Positions 1 through 7,500 of a stretch of 9,688 bases of DNA are shown one piece after another. The notes beneath the pieces were generated by a model that searched no databases, was not told the origin of the DNA, and saw nothing but the letters and a program-made list of their open reading frames with translations. The stretch lies in NCBI GenBank assembly GCA_002338715.1, contig DDIR01000093.1, positions 36,065 through 45,752 of the forward strand, written 5' to 3'. The position numbers were made by a program, and so were the translations under genes. The DNA is from Phycisphaerales bacterium UBA1845. Its GTDB lineage: Bacteria > Planctomycetota > Phycisphaerae > UBA1845. Position 1 is the stretch's first letter. Each line of letters begins with the position of its first letter.

Positions 1-1
1 G

Positions 2-985
2 GTGGCAGCCGCCTCTGAACCGATGCCCGATTTTCTGCCGGTTCGCGAGTTTTCGACCCGGACGCGGGCGTTCTTGAAGATTCAGGACGGGTGCGACGCT
101 TCGTGTACCTATTGCATCATCCCCAAGTTGCGGTCGCGTTTGAATTGGAAGCCGATCGACGTTGCGGTGCGGGAGGCTGAGGGGTTGGTGGCCGCCGGTC
201 ATCGCGAGATTGTCTTGACGGGGATCTTCCTGGGGGCGTACGGGCGCGAGACGGCGATCCGCAAGCGCTTTGTGCCCGGTCCGTCACCGTTGGCTGGCCT
301 TGTTGATGCGCTGGCGAAGGTGGATGGGTTGACGCGGTTGCGCCTGTCGAGCCTTGAGCCGGGCGATCTGGATGATGAGCTGTTGGGTGTCATTGCGCGA
401 CACTCCAATTGCGTGCCGCACTTTCACCTGCCGCTTCAGCATGCGAGCGATGCGATCCTGCGGCGCATGAATCGTCAGTATACGTCCGATGCGTTTGTGG
501 ACATGATCGATCGGGTCAACAAGGCGCTGGATAGGCCGGCGATCTCGACGGATATCATCGTTGGTTTTCCGGGCGAGACCGACGCGATGTTTGAAGAAAC
601 GATGGCGATGGCCCGCTACGCGAAGTTCTGCAAGATTCACGCCTTCCCCTTCAGCCCCAGACCCGGGACAGCCGCTGCCCGTTGGCCCAAAGACTTTGTG
701 CATCAAGGCACGGTCAAAGAACGGATGAACGCGTTGGGTGAACTGGAACAGCAGTTGGCCCACGACTACACGCGCCAGTTCGAAGGCGAAACGCTCCGCG
801 TCATCGTGGAAAACGCCAAGAGCCCGGAAGGCAAAAGCAATTCAAAAGAAACCCAAGTCGCAACTGGCCGCTGCGATCGATATTTCGAAGTGCACTTTGA
901 AGCTAAAAAAAGCAAACCCGGCGACGTCGTGCAAGTAAGAATCGACCGAGTATCAGAACGCCGAGTCCACGGTTCGATAGTGTAG
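2..985 (+). CDS. mtaB: tRNA t6A37 methylthiotransferase MtaB, 5'-truncated by window edge
   Basis: Radical-SAM methylthiotransferase of the MiaB/RimO/MtaB family. MtaB converts t6A37 to ms2t6A37 in tRNAs reading ANN codons, in the cytoplasm. Seen: the segment RTRAFLKIQDGCD followed by CDASCTYC (Cys31, Cys35 and Cys38 of the visible part), the CxxxCxxC ligand set of the radical-SAM cluster. Also seen are EIVLTGIFLGAYG, STDIIVGFPGET and FPFSPRPGTAAA, typical of the family core, and a TRAM-like RNA-binding end over the last ~65 residues. The KIQDGCD...YCIIP wording fits MtaB better than MiaB or RimO. The reading frame is open to the left edge and the N-terminal MTTase domain with its three cluster cysteines (roughly 110-130 residues) is missing, so the true start is upstream of the window. 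The GTG at base 2 is just the first in-frame codon. The stop TAG lies inside the repeat arm at 982-1006. The 3' third is visibly richer in A and C than the G/T-rich 5' part. Confidence 0.92.
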   Translation: MAAASEPMPDFLPVREFSTRTRAFLKIQDGCDASCTYCIIPKLRSRLNWKPIDVAVREAEGLVAAGHREIVLTGIFLGAYGRETAIRKRFVPGPSPLAGLVDALAKVDGLTRLRLSSLEPGDLDDELLGVIARHSNCVPHFHLPLQHASDAILRRMNRQYTSDAFVDMIDRVNKALDRPAISTDIIVGFPGETDAMFEETMAMARYAKFCKIHAFPFSPRPGTAAARWPKDFVHQGTVKERMNALGELEQQLAHDYTRQFEGETLRVIVENAKSPEGKSNSKETQVATGRCDRYFEVHFEAKKSKPGDVVQVRIDRVSERRVHGSIV

Positions 986-1006
986 GGTCCGCTGTGCGGA
1001 CCGATT
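982..1006 (+). repeat. Inverted-repeat arm 1 / hairpin at mtaB stop
   Basis: This 25-base stretch is the exact reverse complement of 1653-1677. Within it GGTCCGC (986-992) and GCGGACC (996-1002) form a 7-bp stem with loop TGT. It includes the mtaB stop codon, so it can act as a 3'-end hairpin for mtaB, although no T-run follows. Two exact copies and one diverged copy within 700 bases suggest a dispersed intergenic repeat rather than an ordinary terminator. Confidence 0.85.
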
Positions 1007-1028
1007 TGTAATCGCAGGCATCTTCAAG

Positions 1029-1054
1029 ATCGGTTCGTGCAGCGGATCCTGTAC
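1029..1054 (+). repeat. Diverged third copy of the hairpin repeat
   Basis: The 26 bases follow the same pattern as 1654-1677 in the same orientation: shared ATCGGT, CG, CAGCGGA, CCT and AC blocks, with four substitutions and a two-base insertion. It faces arm 1 (982-1006) as a local imperfect inverted repeat with about 22 bases between them, so arm 1 and this copy could form a larger stem-loop just upstream of the zinc-ribbon gene. A TACAAT hexamer (1052-1057) overlaps its end and could be a -10 box, but no -35 is convincing. Confidence 0.6.
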
Positions 1055-1077
1055 AATGACATTTCGAGCCAAACGTC

Positions 1078-1653
1078 ATGAGTAGGCGCAGTCAGATATT
1101 AACTTGCATTTGCCTAGTGGTGGCCATTGGTTGTTGCTTCCTGTGGGCCGTCTCAATGATCATTCCGCCCAAAACTCTCTACGTCAGTTCTGGTCTGCAT
1201 CAATTCTTGAGTGCAGTTGGCCAGCCAAAGAGAGTGCAGGATTTTGTCGGCCGTAAGGCGACACGGAAAATTCCGAGTGTCGAGTGGAAAATAACGTTCT
1301 TGCTTGCTGATGGCGAGATCCATAGAACCGGATATGCCAATGAGTCAAAAAAGTATTACACCGCCGAGTTGTATCGAGGTTCATTTGTCATAAACATCGT
1401 GGAATGGAGCCAAGCCGATCTTGTTGGTTATTCGAGTGAAGTCTCTATTGCGGTAACCAACAGTTTTGTAATTCCGCTGTGGTCAATCGCCATGATTGCC
1501 TTAGCGTTTCCCGTTTACCAGTTTCTTCCAACGACAAGGCGCAAACGCAGACGAGAGGCCGGGCTGTGTGAAAACTGCGGGTACGATTTGCGCGGCTCGG
1601 TGAGCGGAACGTGTTCGGAATGCGGCGTGGGTATTTCAGTGCACGTGAAATGA
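1078..1653 (+). CDS. Small membrane protein with C-terminal zinc ribbon (planctomycete type)
   Basis: 191 aa, function unknown. Seen: one hydrophobic segment at about residues 7-30, a polar middle of about 100 residues with no motif I recognise (likely outside the membrane), a second hydrophobic segment at about 130-150, a basic stretch RRKRRRE, then a four-cysteine tail with CENCGYDLRG...CSECG (Cys164, Cys167, Cys179, Cys182). Known: this CxxCGYDLRG...CxECG tail recurs on many otherwise unrelated small membrane proteins in Planctomycetota; the spacing fits a Zn(II) knuckle. By the positive-inside rule the basic stretch and zinc ribbon would be cytoplasmic. The ATG at 1078 is chosen because it is the first in-frame start and places TM1 at the N-terminus; there is no clear Shine-Dalgarno site. 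The gene appears lower in GC than mtaB (about 47% in a 60-base sample against about 63%). Its TGA stop touches repeat arm 2, so the gene is tightly framed by the inverted repeat. Confidence 0.8.
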   Translation: MSRRSQILTCICLVVAIGCCFLWAVSMIIPPKTLYVSSGLHQFLSAVGQPKRVQDFVGRKATRKIPSVEWKITFLLADGEIHRTGYANESKKYYTAELYRGSFVINIVEWSQADLVGYSSEVSIAVTNSFVIPLWSIAMIALAFPVYQFLPTTRRKRRREAGLCENCGYDLRGSVSGTCSECGVGISVHVK

Positions 1654-1677
1654 ATCGGTCCGCACAGCGGACCCTAC
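1653..1677 (-). repeat. Inverted-repeat arm 2 / hairpin between convergent genes
   Basis: Exact reverse complement of 982-1006 over 25 bases. Internal stem GGTCCGC (1657-1663) / GCGGACC (1667-1673) with loop ACA. It begins at the last base of the zinc-ribbon gene's stop codon and ends 15 bases before the stop of the convergent small gene (1693), so it is well placed as a bidirectional 3'-end hairpin for both. No T-run is seen on either strand, so any termination activity is inference. Confidence 0.85.
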
Positions 1678-1692
1678 GGGCGCGATTGCTGG

Positions 1693-1911
1693 TTAGTTCT
1701 TCTCATCTTGGCCGGCTTCTATGATTCTTTCTATTTCTTCTGCGGTCATGCCTCGCTCTACCATGGAGCGTTTCAGTTCGTTTTTGGATTTGGCTCTTTC
1801 GACTTGGGACCAGATGACGCCAATGATGACCGTCATGCCCGTGAGGCAACCCATGACGATGGCGATCTGCGGAAACTGAAACAGCGACGACCAGAACGAA
1901 TCAGCCAGCAT
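1693..1911 (-). CDS. Small single-pass membrane protein
   Basis: 72 aa, not recognised as a named family. Seen: a short N-terminus, one hydrophobic helix at about residues 13-34 (QIAIVMGCLTGMTVIIGVIW), then a charged, probably helical tail with NELKRSMVERGMTAEEIERI, which is amphipathic. The layout suggests a membrane-anchored cytoplasmic helix, perhaps a SHOCT-like oligomerisation tail, but that is inference. The start is supported by GGAGGG six bases upstream of the ATG. It lies downstream of the iron-sulfur/TPR gene on the same strand with a 154-base gap, so cotranscription is possible but not shown. It converges with the zinc-ribbon gene on the plus strand. Confidence 0.75.
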   Translation of the reverse strand: MLADSFWSSLFQFPQIAIVMGCLTGMTVIIGVIWSQVERAKSKNELKRSMVERGMTAEEIERIIEAGQDEKN

Positions 1912-1917
1912 TTAGAA

Positions 1918-1923
1918 CCCTCC
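1918..1923 (-). promoter_or_regulatory. Shine-Dalgarno site of the 72-aa membrane protein
   Basis: The minus strand reads GGAGGG, with six bases (1912-1917) before the ATG at 1911-1909. The match and spacing fix this start and support translation of the small gene. Confidence 0.7.
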
Positions 1924-2065
1924 AAAAACGTTGGCGACGCGGGGCGGCTGGACAGCCCGACCGCTTTCCGATGACGCTCACCTTTGTATTCGCAGCTTTC
2001 GGCAATTTATTTTAACCCGGCGGATTGTGCCACCTTGTGACGGTGCATGCCGATAACCGCTCCCG

Positions 2066-4069
2066 TTACGGCTGGGTTGGTTGTTGCCGCAGCATTTGCA
2101 GGAACGCCGCGGTTTGAGGGTCTTGCGGGTCTAGTCTCTGAGCGATCTCCGCGTGCTTGATGGCGTTGGCTGGGTCGCCCTTCATTAAGTATGCGACGGC
2201 AAGGTTGTATTGGGCTTTGGTGAATTCCGGTTCAGTCTTGACGGCGGCTTGCAACTGCACGATGGCCTCGTCGACCAGTTGGGCATTTAGAAGTAGAAGC
2301 GCCAACTGCTCGCGGGCGGCTGCGAAGTTTGGGTCTTCTTTGATGGCCTTGCGCAAATGCTCGTCAGCTTCTGCGAAGCGTTGAAGTTCGAGGGCGATGG
2401 CGCCGGCATAGTAGTGCACCTGTGCGTCATCGGGCGCGTGTTCGAGGACGTGCGTGTATTGTTCGTAGGCTTCTTTCTTGCGCCCGGCTTCGCTTAGGAA
2501 CTGTCCGATTTCGCGCTCGGCGTTGTGCAGCGAATGGTCGAGTTCGAGCGCGTGGCGCAGGTTGGCGATGGCGTCGTCGTATTGGCCGCGTTTGCGCAGG
2601 ACCTGTCCGAGTTGCACGTGGTTCGGGGCGAATGTCGGGTTGGCTTCGACGGCGCTGCGGGCGCTTTGTTCAGCCGCTGCGAGGTCGCCATTGAGCATGT
2701 GCAGCCAGGCCAGTTTGTAGTCATTGTTGGGAAATTCGAAGAGGCCCCAGCGTTTGAGTTTATCGAAATGCTTCAGCGCTTTGTCTCGATGCTCGACGGC
2801 TGACGCGGGCAGATTGGTTTTTGGATCAAACTGCGGCGACCATGCCGCATCGCCAACAACCCCGGTTCGATCGTAGTGCCACGTCGCAGCGTAGTTTTGA
2901 TATTGGACGGCTGCATTGTGCAGGGTGGCGATGGTGAGCAATCCGGCGAATGCGAGAAAGCCATTGCCCGCAAGCGTGGATTGGCCGGCGCGTTTCAGCG
3001 TGAGGTTTTGAAACGCAACGTCGGAATTGCGAAACATGCGCACGAATTGCAGCAGCACGAACGCGAACATGCTCGAGATGCCCGCAGACATCAGGAACGG
3101 GAAGCGGCCATAGACGCCCCACCACGCAAAGAGAAACAAACCAAACCCGCCGACCAAAACGAACTCTTCAATCCACGGCAGCATGGGCGGTTTGTCTGTG
3201 TCGTTATCGGGTTTTCGCGGAGTCGCGCCGACGGCGATCGGTCCGAATCCGAAACTCAGTGCGGATGTTGGGCACGATGAAATGCAGTCCGCGCACTTCA
3301 TGCACCCGGGGTCGACGACCATCCCGTATTTGAAGACTTCTTCCGCGACGCGCACGTTTGACCCGCATGCTTTCGTGCATTCGCCTGATTGGACGCAGGA
3401 GTCGCTGACGCGGACGCGGAGTGGCGAGGCTTTCTCGACGACGGCAAACACGCCGCCATACGGGCAGGCATAAGTGCAAAAGCCTTTGTTGCCGAGGAAG
3501 TAAACCACGCTGAAGCCGGCGAAGGTGAGCGTGAGGATCGCGAACACCCAGCCGGGGAACGTTTCCCAGAAGTGTTCGGTCGTGAACGCTCCGGATAGTT
3601 CTGGCATGAAATCGATGCGCCCGGGATCGGTGATGGCCTTGAACCAGCGATATAGCACCGGGAGCGCGAACATGTAGAGGGCCATCCCGAGCGGGACGAG
3701 CATCAGCAGGCGCGAGCGCAGCGGTTTCGGTTGGATGCCGATGCGCTTAAGGAGCCAGCCGCAGAGGTCCTGATAGGCGACGAAATGGCACGCCCAACCG
3801 CAGACGAAGCGGCCAAAGATGAGCGTGAGCAGGATGGAGATCGAAAAGAAGATAAACCCCGCATTGATCGCGCCGGTCCTGAGTGTCTGCATCGATTCCG
3901 ACGGTTCGACGGGGGTGATGGTGCGCCCGTACTTGAGCCAGTAGGCGATGTGCAAAAGCATGAGCACGTGAACGGTGATGAGCGACGTCATGCGCCACTT
4001 GCCCGCGCGGGTGACGGGTCGGCGCGGTGGTTGGGTGACGGTTAGCGGGATGTTGGTGCGTTTGCTCAT
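2066..4069 (-). CDS. Polytopic NapH/CcoG-like 4Fe-4S protein with C-terminal TPRs
   Basis: 667 aa from the chosen start. Seen: hydrophobic helices at about residues 29-45, 69-88, 120-140, 172-192, 303-320, 325-345 and 367-385; CGWAC (Cys90, Cys94) and CTYACP (Cys198, Cys202), the paired CxxxC motifs of NapH/NosR/CcoG-type membrane ferredoxins; a degenerate ferredoxin motif C225-xx-S228-xx-C231-xxx-C235; and a complete CxxCxxCxxxCP motif (Cys256, 259, 262, 266). Residues ~425-660 are about six TPR units. The protein probably passes electrons across or along the membrane, with the TPRs binding a partner; the redox partners are unknown. No haem or flavin motif is visible. The frame stays open upstream to 4339, but the ATG at 4069 is chosen because the upstream residues are Arg/His/Cys-rich nonsense that overlaps the neighbour's 3' end and the terminator. 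Shine-Dalgarno support is weak. I give no gene symbol because the TPR fusion is unlike standard ccoG or napH. Confidence 0.85.
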   Translation of the reverse strand: MSKRTNIPLTVTQPPRRPVTRAGKWRMTSLITVHVLMLLHIAYWLKYGRTITPVEPSESMQTLRTGAINAGFIFFSISILLTLIFGRFVCGWACHFVAYQDLCGWLLKRIGIQPKPLRSRLLMLVPLGMALYMFALPVLYRWFKAITDPGRIDFMPELSGAFTTEHFWETFPGWVFAILTLTFAGFSVVYFLGNKGFCTYACPYGGVFAVVEKASPLRVRVSDSCVQSGECTKACGSNVRVAEEVFKYGMVVDPGCMKCADCISSCPTSALSFGFGPIAVGATPRKPDNDTDKPPMLPWIEEFVLVGGFGLFLFAWWGVYGRFPFLMSAGISSMFAFVLLQFVRMFRNSDVAFQNLTLKRAGQSTLAGNGFLAFAGLLTIATLHNAAVQYQNYAATWHYDRTGVVGDAAWSPQFDPKTNLPASAVEHRDKALKHFDKLKRWGLFEFPNNDYKLAWLHMLNGDLAAAEQSARSAVEANPTFAPNHVQLGQVLRKRGQYDDAIANLRHALELDHSLHNAEREIGQFLSEAGRKKEAYEQYTHVLEHAPDDAQVHYYAGAIALELQRFAEADEHLRKAIKEDPNFAAAREQLALLLLNAQLVDEAIVQLQAAVKTEPEFTKAQYNLAVAYLMKGDPANAIKHAEIAQRLDPQDPQTAAFLQMLRQQPTQP

Positions 4070-4079
4070 TGCCTGAATC

Positions 4080-4085
4080 AGTATA
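4080..4085 (-). promoter_or_regulatory. Possible -10 box for the iron-sulfur/TPR gene
   Basis: The minus strand reads TATACT between the upstream terminator and the ATG at 4069. No matching -35 is present because that region is the terminator stem. If used, the transcript would have only a few untranslated bases. Tentative. Confidence 0.25.
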
Positions 4086-4092
4086 TCGCCAG

Positions 4093-4125
4093 AAAAAAAA
4101 CGAGCCGCCACATTTCTGTGACGGC
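4093..4125 (-). terminator. Rho-independent terminator of the FGE/LVIVD/dockerin gene
   Basis: On the minus strand GCCGTCACA (4125-4117), loop GAAA (4116-4113) and TGTGGCGGC (4112-4104) form a 9-bp stem, followed by TCG and eight Ts (4100-4093). One pair is G-U on the minus RNA but C-A on the plus RNA, and the T-run exists only on the minus side, so the terminator is strand specific. It lies 52 bases after the stop codon at 4177 and 24 bases before the next start, separating the two genes transcriptionally. Confidence 0.9.
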
Positions 4126-4149
4126 CCGCGGTTGGATAAATATTTTTGT

Positions 4150-4172
4150 TCGTCTGTTTATAAGGCAGACGA
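4150..4172 (-). other. Stem-loop just after the stop of the 1181-aa gene
   Basis: On the minus strand TCGTCTG (4172-4166) pairs with CAGACGA (4156-4150) across a 9-base loop. It begins four bases after the TAA and precedes the strong terminator. No T-run follows, so it may protect the 3' end of the message rather than terminate. Confidence 0.5.
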
Positions 4173-4176
4173 CACG

Positions 4177-4515
4177 TTACGGGGCGACCGTGCAACCGGC
4201 GGCAGTCGAATCCGGACCGGTCATGGCCGTCAATGCGGCATAGTCGGTGGTGTCGACATCGCCATCGCCATCGGTATCGAAGCAGGCGCATCCCGAGGGG
4301 AAGACCTGCGGTCCGCTGCCGATGTTGCCGGTGAAACACTGCTGCATCTTCATGTAGTCGGCAAGGTCGACATCGCCGTCGGCATCGAGGTCAGCCGTTC
4401 CGCAGCCATGCGATAGCGAATTCACCGGTCCCAGCATGCAGTTGGCCATGATGGCGTAGTCGATGTCGTCGCTGCTGCCGTCGCGATTGAGGTCGGATTC
4501 GCAAACGGTTTCACA
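4177..4515 (-). other. Three-loop dockerin-type tail (part of the 1181-aa CDS)
   Basis: Encodes residues 1070-1181. Three calcium-loop motifs lie about 34-38 residues apart, each with Asp at alternating positions (D-x-D/N-x-D-G-D/S pattern) and a final Asp-Tyr. Cysteines at 1070, 1074, 1095, 1107, 1129, 1145, 1147 and 1177 could form disulfides after export. Classical type I dockerins have two loops, so three is unusual. No cohesin is seen in the window. Confidence 0.8.
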
Positions 4516-7500
4516 TTCGTTGGTTGCATCGAAGATTTGCAATCCATCGAATTCGTTGGCGACGTACACGGTCGTGCCCAGGACGGCGATGTCCTGTACG
4601 TCCTCAACCAATTTATGGGTGGCGAGGGCGTACGGCGCCGTCGGGTCGCTCGCATCGATCATGTATAGACGCGACAGCGTGTCACTGACGTACACGGTGG
4701 TGCCGATTGCGTTGACTGCAAGCCCGCGGGTGGGCAAGTCGTATTTGCCGAGCATGGTTGGATTCACGGTATCGCTGACGTCGATGATCCAGAGCGCGTC
4801 GCCATCTAGGTCGGTGACGTAGGCGACGTTTCCGACGACTGCGACATCAAACGCATCGACGATCGCATCGAATGAACCGACCAGCGTCGGGTTGGCGAGG
4901 TCGCTGACGTCGAAGATCATCAAGCCAGCAGCTCGGGCGGCAAGATACACCGTTGAGCCGCTAAGTGCTCCGCCACGGGCGCTGGCGTCCGGACCACCGA
5001 AGAAGAGTGAGCCGATCAGCGTCGGGTTTGCAGGATCGCTGACATCCAGTGTTCTGAGGCGCGCCGATTCAATCAGGTAAACGGTTGGTCCGGCGACGAG
5101 CACGTCTTCAATATCAAAACCGGCAGGGAAGTTTGCGAGCACTTGCGGCGTCAGCGGGTCGGACACATCGACAATGTACAGTCCCTCATCTTCATCACCG
5201 ACGTATGCGATGTCCCCAGAGACAGCCAGCCCCGTTCCCTGGGTCGGCAGTGCGAATGAACTGATCGAAGCCGGCGCGGTCGGGTCAGTGACATCGACAA
5301 AATGCAATTCGGATTCAAAACCGACGATGTAGGCCGTTGTCCCCTGCACTGCGATCTGTTGTGCCGGGTCCATCGTGTCATACGAACCCGCGAGTTCGAA
5401 AGGCTGGTGCGGAAGTTCAACAATCGCCAGCCCAGATTCGTAATTTGCGGTGTACACAGTGCTGCCGACGACGTCGACGCCCGTGGCGATGCCCGGTGCG
5501 TGGTATGAATTGATGAGCGTGGGGTTGGCTGGGTCGCTGATGTCGATGACTTGCAATCCGTCTTCACCGTTGGGGACATACCCAATGTCACCTTCGATTA
5601 TGACGTCAACCGCTGCGCTTGTCGTTGCGTATGTGCTGAGGAGGGTGGGGTTGGCTGGGTTGCTCACGTCGATGATCTGCAATCCGGACTTGCCGTCGGC
5701 AACGAATGCGATGTTGCTCTTCAGCGCGATGCCAGCCGCTTGTCCCGGCGTATCCAGAGCGCCGAGTACCGCAATGTTCTGCGGGTCGGTGACGTCCAGG
5801 ATTTGCAGGCCATCGGTGAGTGTGGCCATGTAAGCGACGTTGCCTTCGACGGCGACATCGACGGAGTAACCATTGGCATCGTAGGTACCGAGAAGCGTCG
5901 GGTTGGCTGGGTCACTGACGTCGGCGATATGCAAGCCGTGATGGAATGCCGCAACGTAGGCTTTTGAATCCTTCACTGTGACGCCATATGCCTTACCCTG
6001 CGTATCCAGGAACCCAACCAGTGACGGGGACGGCGCGGAATTCACATTCAAAATAACCAGTCCGGCGTCTTCATCGGTCACGTAAGCAATGTCACCTTCG
6101 ACGAACACATCGAACGCATTGTCCAAATTTTCAAACGTGCCGAGTACGGCTGGCGTTGTTGGATCGATGGCGTTGACGATCGCCAAGCCGGCTGACCCGT
6201 TGGCGATGTATGCTCTGCCATTTGCGGCGGCTACCTTGTTGGCTTCACCGGCAGTGATCAGGGTTCCCAAGTGCTCCGGCTCGCCAGCACATGGTGAGAG
6301 ATCGTTGCGAAGCCGTGCGACGCGCAGGCCGAACACGTCCCATTCGGTCGTTGCGGTGAAGGCGTTGCGGTTGGTCGAGCGGGCGTCGTTGGAAGGGTTA
6401 CTGAAGGCGCCGCCACGAGAGACACGATACTGGCCAAACATGTTGGTCACGATTCCTTCAGTCCATTCGGAGACATTCCCGCCCTGGTCGTAGGTGAAGT
6501 ACGGGCTGGCTGACGGCTTGCTGTAATATGCGCCGATTTCGGTGCGATAATACGGTGCGCCGACTTCCATTACTCCCCCGATGTTCAACGAGCCGTTGAC
6601 CAGGTCCGTTCCCGGAGGGGCTTCGAGCGTGGGCAGGGTGTTCGTTTGGGTCGGGAAGATCCAATAGTTGCCCGACGCGCCGTCGTTGTGGTTATAGGCG
6701 GCTTTGTACCATTCGTCTTCGGAGGGAAGCACCCAAGTGGCGTTGGCTTTGCGGGTGATGGCGATCAGATCCTCATCGATGATGGCGCCGTCGAGTTCGT
6801 ATGAGCCGTCTTCGGTGGTGAGTGCGTCCTGCGGGCCGCTGGGTTGGTTGTTGTGGAGCCAGTTGCAGAAGCGGGCGGCATCGCCCCATGAGACGAAGTT
6901 CACCGGACGGTCGGCGTAATCCGAAGCGACGTCGTAAGTGTAGTGGCCGACCGACCCGAAGCGCTGAATCTTGCAGCCGCGCTCTTCGTTCCACATGTCG
7001 GGATTGTAGAGACCGTAGGTGTCGTCGGTGGCGACGGCGTTGAGGAAGGTCGTGTATTGGGCGGCGGTGATTTCAAATTGACCGATGTCGTAGACGTGAT
7101 CGACGCTTCCGAAACCAACATTCCCAGCGTCGCCGGGATTGCCGGGATGGGTGACGGTTACCATCCTGATGAGTTCGGCTGGCTGGTTTGCGACGGGTGT
7201 GAATGTGACCCAGGTGTAGTTCGGCGCTCCCAACTCAGGAAAACTTTGATTTCGTGGCAACACAGGGGAGTCGTAGAATTGCCTGAGTCTCCAGTCATAC
7301 GGCGCTTTACCGAGTTCGTAGAATCTCGTTACGTCGGTTGCGTCATAGGTACTCGGATAGCGCAATCTATAGTTGCGTACACCGTCAAATGTTGGCGCGG
7401 ATTCAACACCGGAGTATTCCGTGGCTACCGTGTTCAACAAGTCGGCGACTGCATCGAACGCGACGGCGATGTCGGCTTCTGAGGTGAACGGCAATCCGGA

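Noticed and set aside
1078..1653. Zinc-ribbon gene as a transposase-bearing insertion sequence
   Set aside because: The protein has no transposase motif, no target-site duplication is visible outside the arms, and the arms are hairpins with a third copy, unlike simple terminal repeats.
2876..3280. Plus-strand open frames opposite the iron-sulfur/TPR gene (also around 2422-2803 and 3731-4045)
   Set aside because: They are antisense shadows of a well-supported gene, with skewed composition, no recognisable motif and no Shine-Dalgarno support.
4070..4339. N-terminal extension of the iron-sulfur/TPR frame to 757 aa
   Set aside because: The added ~90 residues are Arg/His/Cys-rich, overlap the 3' end of the neighbouring gene and run through its terminator; the ATG at 4069 gives a normal family N-terminus.
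5302..5967. Plus-strand open frames opposite the LVIVD repeats
   Set aside because: The 126-bp coding repeat keeps antisense frames open; their translations repeat at the same period and resemble no protein I know.
4519..6270. Tandem repeats as a possible CRISPR array or minisatellite
   Set aside because: The period is about 126 bp, in frame, and codes for LVIVD blades with diverged sequence; there are no short identical repeats with unique spacers.
6943..7482. 179-aa plus-strand frame opposite the FGE-like domain
   Set aside because: It is antisense to a clear conserved domain and has low-complexity Val/Gly/Asp content with no domain of its own.
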